Source: Cryptosporidium bovis (taxonomy: Eukaryota > Apicomplexa > Conoidasida > Eucoccidiorida > Cryptosporidiidae). Taken from it: 64,000 bases of DNA. Numbering within the stretch: the first letter of the stretch is position 1; every line of letters begins with the position of its first letter. Made by a program: the position numbers and the translations under genes. Below the pieces are notes generated by a model. That model did not search any database. It was not told the origin of the DNA and was given only the letters and a program-made list of their open reading frames with translations. Where the stretch lies: assembly GCA_009768925.2 (NCBI GenBank), contig VHIT02000050.1, forward strand, positions 1 to 64,000. The letters are read 5' to 3'. Below are positions 59,252 to 64,000 of this stretch, in pieces.

Positions 59252-61237
59252 TTATATATTTTCATGTAGACCTTGAAGACTCTTTAATTTGTGAATTTGA
59301 ACAAGTTTGTTCTTTATTTCATTTTCAAGTTCTCTAATTTTTTTTCTGAAGGAAACAATAATCTCTTTATTTTCAGCTTTACCATTTAAGTATTCATCTT
59401 CAACTGCTTTCAGTTTATTTAGCTGGTTTCTCATATTTTCTTTTATTTCTTCTAGGTAACTCTGTTCTACCTCAAGCATTTTGTCAATCTCATCTTTGTT
59501 TGATTCGTTAACAATTAATGTTTTCGCTCTCTCAGCCATATCTATTTTTTCTTTTAGTTCCTTGAGTAAGTCCGAGTAATATTCAATATTATCTCCAACA
59601 CTGTCATCTAAATCTTTTTTCGCACAATTTTTCCACTTTTCAAGCTCTTTTTCCGCATATTCTATTTGTGGTTTGTAAACATCTATTGCTGCCTTAACAG
59701 TTGACCAAGAGATTCGGTCCCTATATCCGGATGGATCTTCAAGAAAATTCTTAATTATTTTAATGGGGTCACTTTCTTCAATAAAATTATCATTTTCGTG
59801 TTCAATTGATTGATTCTTTTTTATTTCATCTACATGAATCTGTGCAGAAGCAAATAACTGCGCAAATTGTGGATCAAAATTTATGGACGGGAAGGCCTCA
59901 TCGACTTTTCTTGTAGTTATATCTAGAGAATTGATATCTTTTATTTCAACAGTGCTAAAAGAACCGTTATTTATGTTTTTATTTTTTACTTCAACTTCTG
60001 TGTTTATTTTTTTCTTATCGTTATTAAAAGATTCGTAGTCCTCAATAAAGGGAATAAACTTATCAGAAGATATTGATGATAACTTATTTAATTTGGTTGA
60101 TTCAAGTTCATTCGTTTTGTCAATTTTTGAAGTGAATAAATCAGTCATTTCGTTTTCGTAAAGCATATTTTGTTCGTGATTTTGTATTATTTTATCATTA
60201 ATGTTATTTGTGAGTTGATCTATATTTGAATCAGCGTTTTCAGATAAAGTGCTCTCGATTTCTTGAATTCTGAACTCGTTTTTATATGTTTCCTTCTTTG
60301 AAGTATTAATTCCAGGTACGACAAATAGTTCATTATCATTTTTTTTATATAAAGGCTCACTTATGTCATATTTCGTCCTGCGTGTACTGTTTTTGCAGGA
60401 TTCATGAGCATCAATAAAAACATTATTTTCGTTTTTTGGTGTAAGTGTTATTTCTATGTTTATTGTTTTTTTTGCTTTTTTGTTATTTAATTTTGCTTTT
60501 TTCTCCAATAGTTTATTTGAGAGTTGAATTAATTCACATATGTCACTTTTTATACTCTTGATATCAACGTATTCATTTTCAATACCTATTTTGTTCGTTT
60601 TAAATAATTGCTTATCATCAAAGTCAGTCTTAGCCTCCATGAACTCGTTGTTTTTTGTCTTATCTAATGCCAATTCGCAATTTATTTCACTTTTACAATC
60701 ATCAGTCTTAATATAATCTGTTATAGTTAATGGTTCAGAGTCTATTTTTGAATTCAATTCATTATTATCGCTTTCAATATTGGACTTTTTTCCAATCTTA
60801 TCTGAAAAATTTTCCGTATATCCTTTCACTTTATTGGAATCGTAATTTGAATTATAAACGTTCGAATTTATTTTTTGGTTTGATTCATCCGGAATACCAA
60901 CTTTTGCAAGCAATTGAATAGGTGAGTTACTTCCGGAAATAATTACACTTGAAGTTGTTTCTGCTACAGAATGGCCTAAATCTGTATTCAATATGCTTGA
61001 TATTCTTGTTTCTAAGAGGGTTACAGGAGTTGAATTATATGTGGGTTGAAAATTTTCAGGTGTGACTGGTCTTTGAATATTGAGGGGGATATCCGGTTTT
61101 CTGTTGAATATCAAAAATTCAATATTGTTATAATACCCTTGGTTAAGGTCAATACTCTTAGGGATTTTTGTCTCGACCTCTTGCAACCCGGTGTCTTCAA
61201 CAACTTTGTCAGTGTTGAGGCAGCATTGAAATGGCAT
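59252..61237 (-). CDS. Asn/Asp/Lys/Glu-rich coiled-coil protein, 661 residues
   Basis: Single exon. It starts MPFQCC, with two Cys that could be palmitoylated, and has no signal peptide. Residues 30-480 are low-complexity and polar (Asn, Asp, Ser, Lys, Glu, Ile), probably disordered. A more conserved-looking segment FPSINFDPQFAQLFASAQIH (~452-471) precedes SWSTVKAAIDVYKPQIEYAE (~520) and a coiled coil from ~530 to the end, with heptads such as LKELKEKIDMAERAKTLI and RKKIRELENEIKNKLVQIHK. No known domain is recognised. It may be a cortical or cytoskeletal protein attached to membrane by its N-terminal Cys; that is inference. Confidence 0.72.
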   Translation of the reverse strand: MPFQCCLNTDKVVEDTGLQEVETKIPKSIDLNQGYYNNIEFLIFNRKPDIPLNIQRPVTPENFQPTYNSTPVTLLETRISSILNTDLGHSVAETTSSVIISGSNSPIQLLAKVGIPDESNQKINSNVYNSNYDSNKVKGYTENFSDKIGKKSNIESDNNELNSKIDSEPLTITDYIKTDDCKSEINCELALDKTKNNEFMEAKTDFDDKQLFKTNKIGIENEYVDIKSIKSDICELIQLSNKLLEKKAKLNNKKAKKTINIEITLTPKNENNVFIDAHESCKNSTRRTKYDISEPLYKKNDNELFVVPGINTSKKETYKNEFRIQEIESTLSENADSNIDQLTNNINDKIIQNHEQNMLYENEMTDLFTSKIDKTNELESTKLNKLSSISSDKFIPFIEDYESFNNDKKKINTEVEVKNKNINNGSFSTVEIKDINSLDITTRKVDEAFPSINFDPQFAQLFASAQIHVDEIKKNQSIEHENDNFIEESDPIKIIKNFLEDPSGYRDRISWSTVKAAIDVYKPQIEYAEKELEKWKNCAKKDLDDSVGDNIEYYSDLLKELKEKIDMAERAKTLIVNESNKDEIDKMLEVEQSYLEEIKENMRNQLNKLKAVEDEYLNGKAENKEIIVSFRKKIRELENEIKNKLVQIHKLKSLQGLHENI

Positions 61238-61714
61238 TTCGTAAATAACAAATATATAACAAAACCTAAAATAAAAACAGAAGTTTGATTAATAAATATG
61301 GCGTATATTTGTGTATTCGTTTTTTCTCGTCGATAGTTGTATTTGCAACGTTCGGTTCGGTTCTGTAATTTTACTAGAAAAACGGGGATACAAAGGGGAA
61401 ACCAAAGAAAAAAAACTGAACGATACAATTACATACAATATTAGACATATAATTTGGTCGGGTTAACTACTAATTTTACCAATTACTGCATTTTAATCGA
61501 TTCAATTAAATAACTGAATCACCGATTATAAATCTTATGTATTAATTGAACAAACGGAAATTCATGTTTTTCATTCTTTTAAAGAATGAGTACGGCAAAG
61601 GTATGACAAATGATTTTGAATATCAAAAAAAAGTTATTAGAACACTGTTTCTCGGAATAAAAAAGATTAATTTTACCTCAAAATAACAGTTTGCTTTTGA
61701 GTGTAAATGCTATT
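61238..61714. other. Gene-free spacer between coiled-coil and small secreted genes
   Basis: 477 bases. The part next to 61238 should be the promoter and leader of the 661-residue gene; the part near 61714 is the 3' region of the small secreted gene. I see a 40-codon plus-strand frame at 61565 but nothing that supports it. Confidence 0.4.
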
Positions 61715-62191
61715 TTAGGAGATCAATAATTCTTTTTTTGTTGGTAGTCTTGAACTATTAGTCTGATTGTTCATATCAAATGAAGTAGAATTAGATACTG
61801 TATCGTAATTGTTGCCACTGAGACCAAGTAAACCCCTTGTAATATTTGTAGTTGATCTTGTACCAATACTATTTAGAGTTTTATTAAATTCCATACTTTC
61901 TATTGTATAATTGAGTTTGTTCTTGTCACCATTTATTTCTTTTTACTTAAGTAAAAAACTTTGAATAACGGTTTGATTTAGACTTACTTTTTAGAATATC
62001 ATTGAGACTACTCCGTGTGCCATTTGTTGTAACATTCTTGTCTAAGGAATAAAGAACTTAAAGTTTAAAATTTGTGTAGTAATTAGAGTAATTCGGAGAG
62101 TGGGATAAGAATGAGACTTACTATCATATTCAGGCCTGATTGATATTACTAAATTCAAACAAAATAGTATGATTATCAGAAGTTGTTTCAT
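61715..62191 (-). CDS. Small secreted sequon-rich protein, three exons, 115 residues
   Basis: Exons 62191-62122, 62041-61988 and 61938-61715. Both donors are GTAAGT; acceptors are CTTAG and AAAAAG. Codon phases join cleanly and the stop is TAA. Residues 1-17 form a signal peptide (MKQLLIIILFCLNLVIS). The mature 98 residues are polar and carry about eight N-glycosylation sequons (NVT, NGT, NYT, NKT, NIT, NST, NQT, NSS), very dense for this length, and no Cys after the signal. No membrane segment or known domain is recognised. Exon lengths of 70, 54 and 224 bases hide it from frame-length searches. The evidence is the signal peptide plus two in-phase canonical donors; transcript data would settle it. 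It lies beside another signal-peptide gene on the same strand. Confidence 0.72.
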
Positions 62192-62601
62192 TTTCAAATT
62201 AAAATGTAATTTCTATTCATTAAAGACAATACGTTTTCTGCATGTAAAAAAAAAAAGACTTTGTGATAGCTTTTTCTTCAGATTTTTAATTATATAGATA
62301 GCGAAGACATGCGAGGTTTGTTTCCGATGAATATAATATACATAAATTACATTGAAATCCAACTTATAAAAATTGAAAATAGTACGAATTTATGAAATAT
62401 GTTTCAATAGGACTAACTGGATTTCCTACGATTCAATACGTTTTTTCTTTGAATTTTGAATCTCAATTATAATTGAATCAAAACGATTATCGACCTCTAT
62501 GTAAAATTATAGACAAAAATTTTAAACACTGAAAAAGAAAAAAAATATTTATATTAGTTTTGAGCTCCCTCTACAAGAAAAGCATTAGGTCAAATAAAAA
62601 T
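62192..62601. other. Gene-free spacer upstream of small secreted gene
   Basis: 410 AT-rich bases between the 3' end of the 254-residue gene and the start of the 115-residue gene (both minus). It should contain the latter's promoter. Nothing else is recognised. Confidence 0.4.
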
Positions 62602-63366
62602 TCAATTTTTTTTGGCTTCTTTCAAGCTGCCGGAATCGTCGAGCCCATTTAAATACGGCGATTTATCGACAATACTTTCAATTTTGGGAGATAATAATTC
62701 TGGAACCTTCAGGGAGCTTGAACTGATATCCCCTATAGAGCTAGGGTTTCCAAGCAAATGAATCACATTGAAACCTAGCTGAAAAAGTAGATTCACCATT
62801 CCCTCCTGTTCCAACTTTTCCCTGTCGTTTGAATAAAATACATAAACTGGGAAAGCAAATGCATTTGTTTCCGATAGAGAGGAAGGAGAGACCATCGAAA
62901 TATTTGGTTTTAGCGAAACTGGGGTTTTTAGTGTTGTAATCTCGCAACTGACTCCGGAAGCAGGCAAGTCTTGAACTAAACTGTGCAAGGCCTTAAGATA
63001 CCCCTGTTTTGATAGTTCATCCGCAGTAATGTAAATATCAGTTGGATTCTGGAATGAAAGCTTAATTTTTGCAACTTTATCGTTATCTGGAAAAAACTTC
63101 CTGTATACTCTGAACAGTGTTCTCAGTAACGCACGTCCAAATGGGGCATCACTTTCCCTTGGGCAGTGAACTTTAATTGAACTCTCAAGTGAGTAATACT
63201 TCACAAAAACATTATATTTCCAATCCGGGGGTACCTTGATGCTTGGATATTTTGTGTGAACCCTTTCATTGATTGATTCAATGATATTATTTTCCTCAGG
63301 GCATGTTTCGGAACCATGCACGTATACAAATATTAATGCTGTTACCAATATCCTTGTTAATAACAT
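62602..63366 (-). CDS. Secreted protein of unknown function, 254 residues
   Basis: Signal peptide at residues 1-18 (MLLTRILVTALIFVYVHG). The mature part has a Cys pair near the N terminus (ETCPEEN) and VHCPRES at about 70, plus one at ~142 (SGVSCEIT). It appears globular up to about residue 200, with strands such as YNVFVKYYSLESSIKVHC and AFPVYVFYSNDREKL, then a Ser/Pro/Leu tail (SSSSLKVPELLSPK). One sequon (NIS) is present. No membrane segment or known family is recognised. TTGCGCGA at 63381-63388, 15 bases before the ATG, may be an E2F-type element. A neighbouring small secreted gene lies downstream on the same strand. Confidence 0.75.
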   Translation of the reverse strand: MLLTRILVTALIFVYVHGSETCPEENNIIESINERVHTKYPSIKVPPDWKYNVFVKYYSLESSIKVHCPRESDAPFGRALLRTLFRVYRKFFPDNDKVAKIKLSFQNPTDIYITADELSKQGYLKALHSLVQDLPASGVSCEITTLKTPVSLKPNISMVSPSSLSETNAFAFPVYVFYSNDREKLEQEGMVNLLFQLGFNVIHLLGNPSSIGDISSSSLKVPELLSPKIESIVDKSPYLNGLDDSGSLKEAKKN

Positions 63367-63463
63367 TTTTTGTCACTCAATTGCGCGATTACAAAAAACA
63401 GTTTAGTTTTCACTGGGGGAATAGAACTGGATTATTTTGCGTAAGTTTATAATCACTATTTTT

Positions 63464-64000
63464 TTATATCCAATTATTTTTAGTATCAAACAGCCCCCTA
63501 TTACTGTAAAAAAGTTTTTTGACAAATCTTTTAAATCTTCTCCAGGGTCTACTCGAAGGTGGCCCTGAAAGTGGGCCCAATGTAAACCAGTCAATTCTTA
63601 GTTTTTCCCTCATCAACAAATAATATAGACAAATTGAAATAACATAGTCATAAATATCCCATGACTTGGTCTTAACTGAAAGCCTTGAAATATTGTCTAG
63701 TATCCTTATCATTGCGCCTTGTGGGAAGCTCTGCCATTTCTCACCGAACCTATGCCATATTGGTATGTTCCCTACCGACCCATCACCTTTATTTGATACA
63801 CACATAACCGCCTGCCCTAGTGCCTTTCTAAATACATTAAAATCTATTCCGTCAGTTCTTCTCTGATTTTCAGTGTTTATTATCTTCATCTTGTATTTGT
63901 ATTGGTATTTGAATATTGTTAATATGATTGCAGTCACAATATCCAACTCCTTTTCCCACCAAACTGGCAAAAGTTCTACGTCGGAATCCCCATTCTCAGA
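63464..64000 (-). CDS. Unidentified protein, 5' part beyond window
   Basis: The frame is open from the right edge to a stop at 63464, so the last 178 codons are visible and the N terminus is missing. The segment contains a Trp-rich element (LPVWWEKELDIVTAIILTIF), a globular middle with GNIPIWHRFGEKWQSFPQG and the hydrophobic helix YDYVISICLYYLLMREKLRI, and a basic end (SSRPWRRFKRFVKKLFYSNR). Pro/Gly (LGPLSGPPSS) precedes the basic end. I do not recognise the family; it does not look secreted from what is visible. It is read toward the 254-residue gene on the same strand with about 97 bases between them. Confidence 0.65.
   Translation of the reverse strand, partial: SENGDSDVELLPVWWEKELDIVTAIILTIFKYQYKYKMKIINTENQRRTDGIDFNVFRKALGQAVMCVSNKGDGSVGNIPIWHRFGEKWQSFPQGAMIRILDNISRLSVKTKSWDIYDYVISICLYYLLMREKLRIDWFTLGPLSGPPSSRPWRRFKRFVKKLFYSNRGLFDTKNNWI

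Noticed and set aside
61111-61428. 105-codon minus-strand frame overlapping the start of the 661-residue gene
   Set aside because: Its end lies inside the other coding frame and its N-terminal part has no coding character; treated as a shadow.
61565-61687. 40-codon plus-strand frame beginning MFFILLKNEYGK
   Set aside because: Too short, with no recognisable family; splicing at the GTATGA inside it leads to a stop.

Overview
The window is nuclear DNA of an apicomplexan parasite, most likely a Cryptosporidium species. It is AT-rich and very compact, with 30 genes and spacers often of 5-250 bases. Genes are mostly single-exon, with a few short introns (14 recognised, 43-80 bases, mostly GTAAGT-type donors). 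Other pointers are an SDEL-type ER retrieval signal, Thr-rich mucin-like secreted proteins, and E2F-like (TTTGGCGGG / AGGCGCC) and TGCATGCA promoter motifs. Species cannot be fixed from the sequence alone. No rRNA, tRNA, mobile element or CRISPR array was seen.

Bases 1-33,600 are mainly housekeeping genes. In order they are: the start of a secreted Thr-rich protein; Pol III subunit RPC4; ribosome biogenesis factor TSR1; dymeclin (Golgi); a DHHC palmitoyltransferase; SEC62; a TFIIIC TPR subunit; a channel-like class III nucleotide cyclase; an ER-lumenal p23/CS-domain protein; ARP6; a TRA2-like RRM protein; a polyprenol/polyprenal reductase (SRD5A3 family); and a 2160-residue SWIM + GHKL ATPase + NO VEIN C-terminal protein. 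These are followed by the SNARE YKT6 (six exons), a multipass membrane protein, a CCCH zinc-finger protein, a coiled-coil protein and TCF25/Rqc1. Several of these serve the secretory pathway (SEC62, YKT6, dymeclin, DHHC, SRD5A3, CS-SDEL).

Bases 33,700-58,100 are a block of seven consecutive genes whose products start with a signal peptide or signal-anchor-like N terminus. They are a kinase-like protein, a 1598-residue Cys-module/coiled-coil protein, a 336-residue Cys protein, a 732-residue unknown, a secreted nucleoside diphosphate kinase with a Thr-rich linker, and two neighbouring paralogues of 1210 and 2581 residues. The paralogues are built from many copies of a Cys/Trp module of about 80-140 residues. 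The block looks like a lineage-specific locus for exported or organelle-stored proteins and is the most novel part of the window.

Bases 58,200-64,000 hold a multipass membrane protein, a 661-residue acidic coiled-coil protein, a three-exon secreted 115-residue glycoprotein candidate that no long open frame reveals, a secreted 254-residue protein and the 3' part of an unidentified gene running off the right edge.

Gene models with introns were built by eye from splice signals, reading phase and family conservation. All functional names come from motif recognition, not database search.
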